From positions 1 to 32,634 of IMG/VR virus record IMGVR_UViG_3300037502_003531: 32,634 nucleotides of DNA. The stretch is one strand, 5' to 3'. The position numbers and the translations under genes were made by a program. The notes under the pieces are model-generated. The model did no database searches and had not been told where the DNA came from. It saw only the letters and a list, made by a program, of their open reading frames with translations. The stretch comes from a virus. Shown here one piece after another: positions 15,400 to 22,898 of the stretch (positions are counted from its first letter, which is position 1; each line of letters starts with the position of its first letter).

Positions 15400-16575
15400 T
15401 TATACCGCTGAAGCTTTCTTAATTCTCAAAAATCCATTCTTAGATACAACATTACCACCAAAGTATCCAGAACCTCTATGAGCAATAACTCCTTGCTTGA
15501 ATTTGAAGTCATCTGAACGTTTAATTTCTGTGTCGCTGAACAATACTAATTTATAGTTGGATAATGAACCATACGCCATCGAATAACTTCCAGCTGTAGT
15601 TGCATCATCGGAGATAGCTTTACAAGCACTATTGATAATAAATGGTATTCCGTCGATAGTGCCGGTATTTCCGTTAGTTACAATAGTATGGAATTTCTTA
15701 CCGTCATTAGTGCGAAGTTGAGAAAACGCCTTTAAATCTTTCTTATTTAAGATTAATACTGCTGCATCTTCTACGTCTTCGTCCCCACCATAACTAAAGA
15801 TGATATTATCTAAAGTATTATTGTCTATTGCAGCAATTTCTACATCAGTTGCAGGGTCGATTGCTGTAGCATTAGTAGAGAAAATACCCACTAAGTGGTT
15901 AGTTGCTCCATCTCCTACTAAAATTTCTCTAGTAATTTTCTTTCTTTGAGCTTTTTCAACACCATCTATAACCATAGTTGCATAGTTAGCTTCTGGTAAT
16001 CTTTCAATCTCTTCTGGATGCTCTGCATAAGCAGTTATTTTAGCTTTATTTATTTCTGCATAATCAAAGACAGTTTCTGTATCAGTATAGTCAGCACCTT
16101 GTCCAGTGTAACCGCCTTCGCCATATCCTTTAATATATGGTTGTTTAAAGCTTTCTCCACCTTGCATCTCTACAACATCAACTCTATCAATTAAGCTTGA
16201 CACCTCATTGAATGTACCATTAATACTACTTGATGAACGCTCAGGAGTAACAATTTTACTAGTTCCTACAGTAATGATATTATCCATTTTTAAATCACTA
16301 CCGTAAGCTTTTAATTTTTCTTTGTCGGCATTTTGGTTTCCTGCAATCTCTACAGTTTCAGTATTTCCGGCAACAATATTATCCATTTCAGAAGTTGTTT
16401 TATCCTTTAAAGCTTCCATGTTAGCTTTGGCTTTACAAACATTATCATATTTTTCATCTAATTCTTCAATCTCTTCCATCTTAGCATTTGCTGCAACTAC
16501 ATCTCCGGCATCAATCAAGTTTTGAGCTTCTGTCATCATTGTATTTCTTGTCTTAAAATATTCTGCTTTAGTCAT
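15400..16575 (-). CDS. Major capsid protein, HK97 fold
   Basis: 391 residues. Residues about 1-100 are a helical, charged scaffolding-like delta domain (MTKAEYFKTRNTM, ELDEKYDNVCKAKANMEALK) that the neighbouring protease should remove. The mature part has the HK97-type pattern: SSLIDRVDVVEMQGGESFKQPY, AEINKAKITAYAEHPEEIERL, LVGDGATNHLVGIF, LILNKKDLKAFSQLR, and C-terminal LKFKQGVIAHRGSGYFGG-like sequence. It builds the icosahedral head. Its ATG overlaps the protease gene by 8 bp. I see no clear sign of the lysine-asparagine cross-link pair, but this needs a structure alignment. Confidence 0.92.
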   Translation of the reverse strand: MTKAEYFKTRNTMMTEAQNLIDAGDVVAANAKMEEIEELDEKYDNVCKAKANMEALKDKTTSEMDNIVAGNTETVEIAGNQNADKEKLKAYGSDLKMDNIITVGTSKIVTPERSSSSINGTFNEVSSLIDRVDVVEMQGGESFKQPYIKGYGEGGYTGQGADYTDTETVFDYAEINKAKITAYAEHPEEIERLPEANYATMVIDGVEKAQRKKITREILVGDGATNHLVGIFSTNATAIDPATDVEIAAIDNNTLDNIIFSYGGDEDVEDAAVLILNKKDLKAFSQLRTNDGKKFHTIVTNGNTGTIDGIPFIINSACKAISDDATTAGSYSMAYGSLSNYKLVLFSDTEIKRSDDFKFKQGVIAHRGSGYFGGNVVSKNGFLRIKKASAV

Positions 16576-17356
16576 TTATCATCTCTCCTTTTAATTTCAA
16601 TAAGTTTAGTCTTGCTTTAAATTTATCTATATCTTGATTAACTGCAGTTTCAATTTCTTCAACTACTTCCTTACTTGCAGCAGCATCTTTAGTTGTAGCC
16701 GCTTCTTTTTCAGCTTGATTATTCTTTAAATCAGGTAATAAGTTCCTCATTTTATCAATAACATTCTGAGGTAACATACCATTATCCAATTGAGCATTAG
16801 CAACCAGCTTATTACCTGTATCAAACATAATTTCATCAACAAGGTTTAATTCTTTAGCTTTTTGAGCTGTTAGCCATGCACCTGTATTAGCTGTCCCGCC
16901 TGTATCCATTAATTCAAGCAAGTCATCCATTTCCATGCCACTTTTTAATATATAAGCATTAGCTATTGATTTATTGTAGTTCTTTAGCATTTCTGCTTTA
17001 TGCTCCATACTTCTATAATCTCCACTAGCTCTACTAGATACATTATGAATCATAATCTGAGCAGTAGGCGAGATTCTAACAATATCTCCTGCCATAGCTA
17101 TAACGCTAGCAGCACTTGCAGCAACACCTACTATATCAACATTAACCTTTCCTTTGTAATTCATTAATGCTGTATAGATTTCTGAGCCACTATAGACGTC
17201 TCCGCCAGGACTGTTGATTTCAACTTCTAACGTTTCTCCATTGGTTTTTTCTAGCCAACCAGCAACATCACGAGGGCAAGTTACTTCATAACCAAACCAC
17301 TCATAAATTTCTTTCTCATCATTTGCAACAATAAAACCTCTAATCGGTATCTTCAT
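16568..17356 (-). CDS. Prohead protease, ClpP-like (S14 family)
   Basis: About 262 residues. The ClpP fold is shown by EINSPGGDVYSG (about 46-57), the nucleophile loop GVAASAAS with the likely catalytic S81, and IMIHNVS with H104; LTAQKAKELNLVDEI closes the domain near 160. The last 70 residues are a charged helix. It cleaves the capsid delta domain during head maturation inside the prohead. The gene overlaps the portal gene by 17 bp. Start is uncertain: GTG at 17371 overlaps GGAGG, so I take the ATG at 17356 although its spacing is long (14 nt). Confidence 0.9.
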   Translation of the reverse strand: MKIPIRGFIVANDEKEIYEWFGYEVTCPRDVAGWLEKTNGETLEVEINSPGGDVYSGSEIYTALMNYKGKVNVDIVGVAASAASVIAMAGDIVRISPTAQIMIHNVSSRASGDYRSMEHKAEMLKNYNKSIANAYILKSGMEMDDLLELMDTGGTANTGAWLTAQKAKELNLVDEIMFDTGNKLVANAQLDNGMLPQNVIDKMRNLLPDLKNNQAEKEAATTKDAAASKEVVEEIETAVNQDIDKFKARLNLLKLKGEMIND

Positions 17357-18533
17357 TATCTTCTGTCTCACCTCCCTCTGTGACTATTCCTGTATCTTTT
17401 CTTCTTAGCGGTTTATCTCCACCCTCAATAGGACTAAGATTTAATATTTCTCTCCATTCATTTGGAGTCATAGCTCCTCTATCAACCATTAACCATAGGT
17501 TGAGCTTAGTTTTCATACTTGCATACTGTAAGCTATTGGCTGAGAATATGATCTTATTACCAAATCCTCGCTCTTTTCTAGTGAATAGTTTTCTAGTGAA
17601 TTCTAAGCTCATTTGCTTAGCTAATGGTTCTAATTCGGCTTCAAAATAAGCATTCCAATCATCCTCATTGTACTTAGATTGAACTATCTTCTCATTAGTA
17701 CCAAAGAAACTATATATACGAGCGGTTGTCCTATCCATTTGTGCGGCATTTGGTACATAATTATTTGGCTCAACTTGCTCAGCATCAAACTTAGGATCTG
17801 TAGCTGCTGCCCCTGCATCATTGTCTATTGATAAGTAGTTTTTAACAAACTTTTTAACTTCTAACTCTTTATCCTCTGGTCTAATAGTACTTTTGAATTT
17901 AAGTAACCATCTAATCACATTACTATTTTTAATAGCTTTGATTATCCCCTGATCAGTGGTATTAACCACTTCCATAAGTGATGTTAGAGCCTTTTGGGGA
18001 TTCTCTCCAAAAATATCATTGTCGTTGTAATCTTGCCTTAGATGGATGACATCACTATACTTAACTTTGATATATTGACCAGTTTTAAGCAGGAATTTCA
18101 ATTGCATCTCTTTATTATCTTCAAATACAACTTGTACTCCTGTAGCTGGAATGGGATATATCTCTTTTGGATATCCTCCATCGCCTCGGATAATTAGAGC
18201 AAAGGCATTATTGTTAAGTTGAAGTTGATTAGTCAACTTCTCCTGCATCATCTGACCTGTCATATAAGGGTTAGGCTCCTCCAATAAAAAACGCATATAA
18301 GGTTCAGGGTTAATTTTGATTCCATCTGTCCCCTCTCTTATATGCTTAGCTTCAAGTTTTCCTATTGCTTTAGTTTTTGGCCTTATACAGGATCTAATAA
18401 TATCTGATTGAAATAACTTCCCATTCCAACTATAAAAACTATTCCCCCTCTCTGTTACAAGTTTGAGAGTATCTACTGTTTCTGTTTTATTTGTTGGACT
18501 TTTATTACCAAATAAGTTACTGAATATTCCCAA
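17340..18533 (-). CDS. Phage portal protein, HK97 type
   Basis: 397 residues with the HK97 portal pattern: NSFYSWNGKLFQSDIIRSCIRPKTKAIG-like start, LLEEPNPYMTGQMMQEKL, NNNAFALIIRGDGGYPKEIYPI, IHLRQDYND and FFGTNEKIVQSKYNEDDWNAYFE, and C-terminal REILNLSPIEGGDKPL. A ring of twelve forms the DNA entry and exit pore and the site where terminase docks. The acidic tail (EGGETEDNEDTD) also encodes the ribosome site of the protease gene. Its ATG follows AGGAGGTGA, 12 bp after the terminase stop. Confidence 0.93.
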   Translation of the reverse strand: MGIFSNLFGNKSPTNKTETVDTLKLVTERGNSFYSWNGKLFQSDIIRSCIRPKTKAIGKLEAKHIREGTDGIKINPEPYMRFLLEEPNPYMTGQMMQEKLTNQLQLNNNAFALIIRGDGGYPKEIYPIPATGVQVVFEDNKEMQLKFLLKTGQYIKVKYSDVIHLRQDYNDNDIFGENPQKALTSLMEVVNTTDQGIIKAIKNSNVIRWLLKFKSTIRPEDKELEVKKFVKNYLSIDNDAGAAATDPKFDAEQVEPNNYVPNAAQMDRTTARIYSFFGTNEKIVQSKYNEDDWNAYFEAELEPLAKQMSLEFTRKLFTRKERGFGNKIIFSANSLQYASMKTKLNLWLMVDRGAMTPNEWREILNLSPIEGGDKPLRRKDTGIVTEGGETEDNEDTD

Positions 18534-18545
18534 ATAATCACCTCC

Positions 18546-20387
18546 TTAAATCATGTTAATATAATCTTGCATCTTATCTTGCAATACTACATAAGCATTG
18601 AGCAAAGCAGCAGTACCATCTATTCTCATTCTTTGGTTTCTTTGCTTATTAGGTTGAATATTTAAATTTTTATCTATATCTACAGAAGTATTACTCAAGC
18701 ACCACTTGTCTATAGGGTTATTATTGTAAATTATCTTATTAGCTTTTAAGTCAGCTCCTAACTTCTTCATTGGACCTGATAAAGTTTTCTTTCCTTGAAT
18801 AACCTTAATCATTGCTTCTGCTCCAAAATGGCCCTCCATCTCCTCAACCCAGTACTTAGCACTCCAAGCATCATAACCTATCCAAGGTAAGTAAATATCA
18901 TATTCATTTTGTACTTCTAGATACCACTGAGTAACAAACTTAGGGTGTACAGAGTTACCTGGAGTAGTTCTTAATAATCCCATATCATTCCATTTATCAT
19001 AAGGAATCTTATCTTCTCTTGCTCTTTGCTCCAATAAGTCCTCTGGTAACCAATACATCTGTAATACGTAGATATGATTATCGTTAGGTATCATAAATAA
19101 TACTTTGGCAGCAGTTAAGTCTGTAGTAGAAGATAAGTCTGTACCTCCAATACCATATCTAGGCTTTAATTCTTCTAATTTGAAAGTTCTTTCATTATTC
19201 AAATCCTCAAAAGGTAACCAAGCTTCACTAGAAGTCTCTCTAATATTAAAATCCTTTGTCAGCAAATTTTTTACCAACAAAGGATTAGCTTTAGCTTTAT
19301 TAACTTTAGTTTCTAGGTTATCTATTTTCTTAATAGTCCCTAGCCCTGGATTAGCTTTCTTCCACTTTGATTTATCAGTCCATTCCTCTCTTTTATCTAA
19401 CTCGTAGATAATCGGTAAGAATCTTTCATCCTTATATCCCTCTGGGTCTTCATACCCATCGAGAACCATTTCTGCTTCTTCATATTTTAAATCATATACC
19501 GACTCTCTAACTGTACCTGCTGTTGTAATCATAAAAATAAGAGGTTGTTCTCTAGCTGATGTACCGTCTTTTATAACATCATACAAATTTTTATCTTTCC
19601 ATGCATGGACCTCATCAAGAGAGGCACAGTGAACATTGAGACCATCTAATTTTTCACTATCAGAACCTAAAGGTACAAAAATCGATTCATTGAAATCTCC
19701 TCTCAATTCTTTTACTAAAGGTTTAATACTTTTTAGTAATACAGGAGACTTTTTAACCATTTTTTTAGCTTCTGTCCAAACTATTTTTGCTTGTTTTTCT
19801 TTTGTAGCTGCCGCATATACTTCTGCTCCAGGTTCTCCATCGGCCACCTGCATATATAAACATACAGCAGACATCCAAGTTGACTTTCCATTTTTACGAG
19901 CTACTACAAAAAATACTTCCTGATATTTTCTAGTTCTGTCTATCTTATGGACAAATCCAAATATAGCAGCAGTAGCAGCCTTTTGCCATAGTTCAAGCCT
20001 TATAGGTTTGCCTCCCCATTTCCCCTTACTATGTTTACAGAAGTTTTCTATAAATTCAATAGCATGATTAGCATGGTCTGAGCTATATTCATATTCGCTA
20101 TTTTTATCTCTTATGTCTGTAACTAATTTCTTATATACTCTTCTAACTTTATTGGATACAATTATTTCTTTATTTTTAATCTTATTGTAATATTCAATTA
20201 TAGGATTATAATCAGAACTATAAACTACAACATCATCATTACTAGTCTTTTTATTGTTTTTAACTTTTTTAGTAGTGTGTTGCCAACAAGTGTAGTCTTT
20301 TGGTGTTTCATCTTCTGAAAAGTTTTTTGTTCTAGTACACCTTGAGCCATCATTCTTTTCTCCAGTACATTGTAAAGTTACACTCAT
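18546..20387 (-). CDS. terL: Terminase large subunit with N-terminal zinc-finger-like domain
   Basis: About 613 residues. The ATPase domain shows Walker A ARKNGKST (about 165-172) and Walker B CASLDEVHAW; TTAG is the coupling motif. The nuclease domain has acidic positions in GGTDLSSTTDLTA and GYDAWSAKY. It pumps DNA into the head and cuts it at cos or pac. Unusual is the N terminus: C7, C17, C34 and H37 (CTGEKNDGSRC, then TCWQH) form a zinc-binding pattern like DUF5763, and a Lys-rich linker joins it to the terminase proper. The ATG at 20387 has GGAGGT 8 nt upstream; the GTG at 20396 overlaps that site. It is preceded by the small subunit. Confidence 0.94.
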   Translation of the reverse strand: MSVTLQCTGEKNDGSRCTRTKNFSEDETPKDYTCWQHTTKKVKNNKKTSNDDVVVYSSDYNPIIEYYNKIKNKEIIVSNKVRRVYKKLVTDIRDKNSEYEYSSDHANHAIEFIENFCKHSKGKWGGKPIRLELWQKAATAAIFGFVHKIDRTRKYQEVFFVVARKNGKSTWMSAVCLYMQVADGEPGAEVYAAATKEKQAKIVWTEAKKMVKKSPVLLKSIKPLVKELRGDFNESIFVPLGSDSEKLDGLNVHCASLDEVHAWKDKNLYDVIKDGTSAREQPLIFMITTAGTVRESVYDLKYEEAEMVLDGYEDPEGYKDERFLPIIYELDKREEWTDKSKWKKANPGLGTIKKIDNLETKVNKAKANPLLVKNLLTKDFNIRETSSEAWLPFEDLNNERTFKLEELKPRYGIGGTDLSSTTDLTAAKVLFMIPNDNHIYVLQMYWLPEDLLEQRAREDKIPYDKWNDMGLLRTTPGNSVHPKFVTQWYLEVQNEYDIYLPWIGYDAWSAKYWVEEMEGHFGAEAMIKVIQGKKTLSGPMKKLGADLKANKIIYNNNPIDKWCLSNTSVDIDKNLNIQPNKQRNQRMRIDGTAALLNAYVVLQDKMQDYINMI

Positions 20388-20399
20388 TAGCTGCACCTC

Positions 20400-20789
20400 C
20401 TAATCCGGCCTTCTTTGAGCAAATTGCTCAATTATATTGATATTTTCTTGCTTTTTTTCAGCAGGTAACAAGTCTGTTAACTGCTTCATAACTGAACTAT
20501 GTCTATTAATTAGCGAAATATAAGTTTTAACCTCATCAGATTGCTTAGTACCATATTGATTTTCACCATTCTTATACTCACTAATAACTCCATTCTCATT
20601 AATCGCAACTTGTAGATCTTCTAAAGTGATAGTCATAAATGCAGCATTTTCAATAAGAGAATTAGCCACCTGCATCTTCTTCTCATCTAGCTCTAAATCT
20701 TTAAAAATCTTTTTTAATCTATTTATCTCAACTTTAACCCTTTTATCTTTTTCTAAAAATTGCTTTTTCTTAGCTATTGCCTTAGCCAT
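20400..20789 (-). CDS. terS: Terminase small subunit, P27-like
   Basis: About 129 residues, helical and Lys-rich, with KVEINRLKKIFKDLELDEKKMQVANSLIENAAF-type pattern (shown in part) and the closing Q-F-A-Q-R-R-P. P27-type small terminases bind the packaging start site and regulate the large subunit. Position directly before terL (12 bp) supports the call. I start at the ATG at 20789 because GAGGGGGGTG precedes it; in-frame codons up to 20837 lie in the putative cos region. Confidence 0.82.
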   Translation of the reverse strand: MAKAIAKKKQFLEKDKRVKVEINRLKKIFKDLELDEKKMQVANSLIENAAFMTITLEDLQVAINENGVISEYKNGENQYGTKQSDEVKTYISLINRHSSVMKQLTDLLPAEKKQENINIIEQFAQRRPD

Positions 20790-20854
20790 ATACCACACCC
20801 CCCTCGCGTGCGACTTGTGTATTAATTGTGTGTCCACTCTACGGTCTCCTAATA

Positions 20855-20888
20855 TATACCCCCTATACTAAAAATAGGGGGGGATATA
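20855..20888. other. G/C-rich inverted repeat, candidate cos region
   Basis: CCCCCTAT (20859-20866) pairs with ATAGGGGG (20874-20881) around a 7-nt loop, and TATA tracts outside can extend the stem past two or three unpaired bases. It is the most G/C-rich block in an A/T-rich stretch, there is no T-run, and it lies between an HNH gene and the small terminase, where cos sites of HK97-like phages are usually found. Cut position cannot be read from the sequence. Confidence 0.4.
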
Positions 20889-20891
20889 CTA

Positions 20892-21212
20892 TTATCGCTT
20901 AGGAACTAACTCCCCAAACTCATTAAACTTTAATCCTTCTCTAGTCACCTTAGCTTGATTAACTCCATGACCATCATGTTTATCATGACACTCTTTACAC
21001 TCATACTTGAGTTTATCCCAATTCAAAGTGATCTCTGGATCATTAATATTCTCTTGTGTTAAATGCTCTGTATGATGAACTATATATCCTGGAGTATATC
21101 TTCCTTTCTCTAAGCAAGTCTCACACAATCCATTGACACTCTGAATATAACCTTCTCTACAATCCTTCCATGCTTTAGAATTATAAAAAGGTTTAGCCCA
21201 AGGTTTAGCCAT
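20892..21212 (-). CDS. HNH endonuclease of the packaging module
   Basis: 106 residues. Zinc-binding pairs CETC and CKECH frame the HNH core: IVHHTEHL supplies the histidines, LNWDKLKYECKECHDKHDG the Asn and the last His. Phage HNH proteins next to terminase genes work with TerL for specific cutting at cos and are needed for DNA packaging in several phages. It is the first gene of the late operon, 16 bp after a terminator hairpin, with GAGGTGATAAG before its ATG. Confidence 0.88.
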   Translation of the reverse strand: MAKPWAKPFYNSKAWKDCREGYIQSVNGLCETCLEKGRYTPGYIVHHTEHLTQENINDPEITLNWDKLKYECKECHDKHDGHGVNQAKVTREGLKFNEFGELVPKR

Positions 21213-21227
21213 CTTATCACCTCAATT

Positions 21228-21256
21228 AAAAAAACACCCAGCTTCTGCCGAGTGTT
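21228..21256 (-). terminator. Strong terminator in the late leader, upstream of the HNH gene
   Basis: On the minus strand AACACTCGGC-AGAA-GCTGGGTGTT forms a 10-bp stem (two G-T pairs) followed by TTTTTTAATT. It lies about 45 nt downstream of the predicted late transcription start and directly before the first late gene. It can end early transcripts, but late transcripts must pass it. Confidence 0.85.
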
Positions 21257-21306
21257 AGTCTATATTTGTCATATATTTAATTGTGAACTCAATATTACTT
21301 ATAATC

Positions 21307-21373
21307 ATTATAGCACAGATTTTAAATTATTTATTTCAACTTCATTCCAAAACCATTCCACATTTATTCCACA
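21307..21373 (-). promoter_or_regulatory. Late promoter with four phased activator repeats
   Basis: Minus strand, reading to lower coordinates: four copies of an 8-bp element (TGTGGAAT, TGTGGAAT, TTTGGAAT, GTTGAAAT; + strand positions 21366, 21355, 21344, 21333) at an exact 11-bp period, then an extended -10 TGCTATAAT (21315-21307). No -35 box is present at 17 bp; the last repeat occupies that place. This fits a promoter that depends on an activator, most likely the ArpU/RinA-like protein encoded just upstream. Confidence 0.7.
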
Positions 21374-21835
21374 TCAAATTATACTCACTATTTCTCTATA
21401 AAGTGAGTACAATCCTTTCTCCTCTAATAACTCTAAAGCCTTACTTTTTCTTCGATGCATAGTAGTATGACTAATAGCCAATTCAGTTTCTATCATCTCA
21501 TTCTTATAATTCTTCAAATATTTGAATTCAATCACCTTAGCCATCTCTTTACCAAACTCTGGATCCTCTTCTTTTAATTCTTCTATATCATCTTTGATTA
21601 TCTTCATCAATTCATCTGCTCTATTAGCTCTTCTAAGTAAATCATCTTTGATAACAGCATTACTCTCTACTTGCCCTCCTCCATAACAAATAGCACTCAA
21701 TCTTCCTGGAATAATATCAGCAGCTTTATATCCAGACTTTATACCATCGTTAATTGTACAAGCTCTTCTTCTTAACCTCTTACTAGCTCTCTTTAAATCT
21801 CTGTATAAATACAATACCTTCTCTACTTGCTTCAC
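21374..21835 (-). CDS. ArpU/RinA-like late transcription activator
   Basis: 153 residues, helical. The N-terminal part (LYRDLKRASKRLRRRACTIND) and the C-terminal helix-turn-helix (KVIEFKYLKNYKNEMIETELAISHTTMHRRKSKALE, abbreviated) are like the sigma-70 region 4-type domain of ArpU, RinA and related phage late regulators. RinA is known to activate the promoter upstream of the terminase genes. The gene ends next to a repeat-rich extended -10 promoter that faces the terminase genes, so its role here is well supported by context. The start is GTG after GGAGGCGGGG. Confidence 0.85.
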   Translation of the reverse strand: MKQVEKVLYLYRDLKRASKRLRRRACTINDGIKSGYKAADIIPGRLSAICYGGGQVESNAVIKDDLLRRANRADELMKIIKDDIEELKEEDPEFGKEMAKVIEFKYLKNYKNEMIETELAISHTTMHRRKSKALELLEEKGLYSLYREIVSII

Positions 21836-21914
21836 TTTACCCCGCCTCCCTCATATGGTATAATGAAACGGAGACGGGTGCCCATGCCTGTCCTTTTTTT
21901 ATTTATTGAGCAAA

Positions 21915-22379
21915 TTATCTATTATTTACTAACCTTAATCCCCCACCTTCAAATCTATCATCAATTGGTAGTTTCATTTGAGTTAAACTAGTTCTCAAAC
22001 TCTTTAAGTCTCTATCATAAAATCCATATAGCTCTAATACATCTAAGAAACCAGTAAAATCATGGTTAAAAGTTGTCCAATTGTCATTTTCATCCCTACC
22101 ACAGTGATTTAACTCATGGTGAACTAAAGCATATTTCCCTTTCTCGGTTAATTGCTTCCATTCATCTTCAGCAATTTCAATTATATAATCCAATCCTGTT
22201 ACATGATTATATATATTACTAACCTTTCTAGCTCTACCTTGAACAATATCACCTTTACTTTTAGCTGCTTTATCTCTAAACATATAATATATTTGAGCAT
22301 TAGCTAAATCATTTCTATGTTCTTTAATAATTTTTTGAGCAATCTCTTCAACTTCTGGTGCTTCACTATAATTAGCCAT
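21915..22379 (-). CDS. Putative phage metallopeptidase (zincin)
   Basis: 154 residues with a zinc-binding HHELNHC motif (H88-E89-x-x-H92), preceded by IEIAEDEWKQLTEKGKYAL. This is the putative phage metallopeptidase domain pattern, with the usual second half rich in H, F and D (FNHDFTGFLDVLELYG). Its substrate is not known. It lies between a 32-residue membrane protein and the late activator, the last part of the early operon. Ribosome site AAAGGAG is encoded in the end of the small gene before it. Confidence 0.82.
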   Translation of the reverse strand: MANYSEAPEVEEIAQKIIKEHRNDLANAQIYYMFRDKAAKSKGDIVQGRARKVSNIYNHVTGLDYIIEIAEDEWKQLTEKGKYALVHHELNHCGRDENDNWTTFNHDFTGFLDVLELYGFYDRDLKSLRTSLTQMKLPIDDRFEGGGLRLVNNR

Positions 22380-22478
22380 CTACATCTTCTCCTTTCTCTT
22401 CTTATCTTCTTTTAACCACTCTATAATAACTAAAGCCATAATAATAGCAAATATAATTTTAGCTATTAAAATTCTCAT
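22380..22478 (-). CDS. 32-residue single-pass membrane protein
   Basis: A short gene: ATG at 22478 with AAAGGA 10 nt upstream, stop TAG at 22380, one base from the start of the metallopeptidase gene. The product is one hydrophobic helix (ILIAKIIFAIIMALVIIEW) followed by a strongly basic tail (KEDKKRKEKM), so the C terminus should be in the cytoplasm. Function unknown; it may be a small toxin, a superinfection factor or a partner of the metallopeptidase. Good ribosome site and tight coupling support that it is real. Confidence 0.65.
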   Translation of the reverse strand: MRILIAKIIFAIIMALVIIEWLKEDKKRKEKM

Positions 22479-22484
22479 AAATGC

Positions 22485-22692
22485 CACGTCCTTTAAGAAT
22501 AAATCTTTATTTGTAGCTGACCTTAGGCTCAGACCAGCTACTTAAGATGAATAATAACTAGGTGGCTCCTCCTCTCTTATTTTTGGTTTTTGCCTTGAGT
22601 TATTCCATGCTCTAGGCTAAACCAACTAGGAGTTATAAGCCTGTCCTTCTCTGCCACTTGTTCCTTAGTGGATACAGGTAGCAGATAATTTT
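22485..22692 (-). other. Gene-poor stretch with hairpins, possible structured RNA
   Basis: Between two early genes lie 208 bp with several paired elements on the minus strand: nested CCTGT/ACAGG (22674-22678 with 22640-22644) and CCACT/AGTGG (22667-22671 with 22654-22658), AGGCT/AGCCT further on, and a 7-bp GTAGCTG/CAGCTAC hairpin at 22513-22541. An open frame of about 26 codons from GTG at 22665 also runs through it, but with a weak ribosome site. It could be a leader RNA, a small RNA or remains of a gene. Confidence 0.35.
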
Positions 22693-22857
22693 TTACTTAT
22701 TAAACTTAATAATAATTTCATCACTTACATAATAAGGTCCAATTAAGTCTTCTTCTTTACAATCAATAACTTCGATATCTTCTCTACCCTTTAACTCTTT
22801 GATTAATTCTTCAGTTGAAAGTTCTTTGAAGAAATTTACTTTGACTCTTTCTCTCAT
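22693..22857 (-). CDS. Small early phage protein, unknown
   Basis: 54 residues, charged, with a helix (LSTEELIKELKGRED) and a beta-rich end (YYVSDEIIIKFNK). I do not recognise it. I chose the ATG at 22857 since TGGAG lies 9 nt upstream; ATG 22884 has no ribosome site. It follows the dnaC-like gene by 41 bp. Confidence 0.6.
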   Translation of the reverse strand: MRERVKVNFFKELSTEELIKELKGREDIEVIDCKEEDLIGPYYVSDEIIIKFNK

Positions 22858-22898
22858 TCTGCTTTTCTCCATTTCTGTAGTCATAAAAGACTAAGTTT

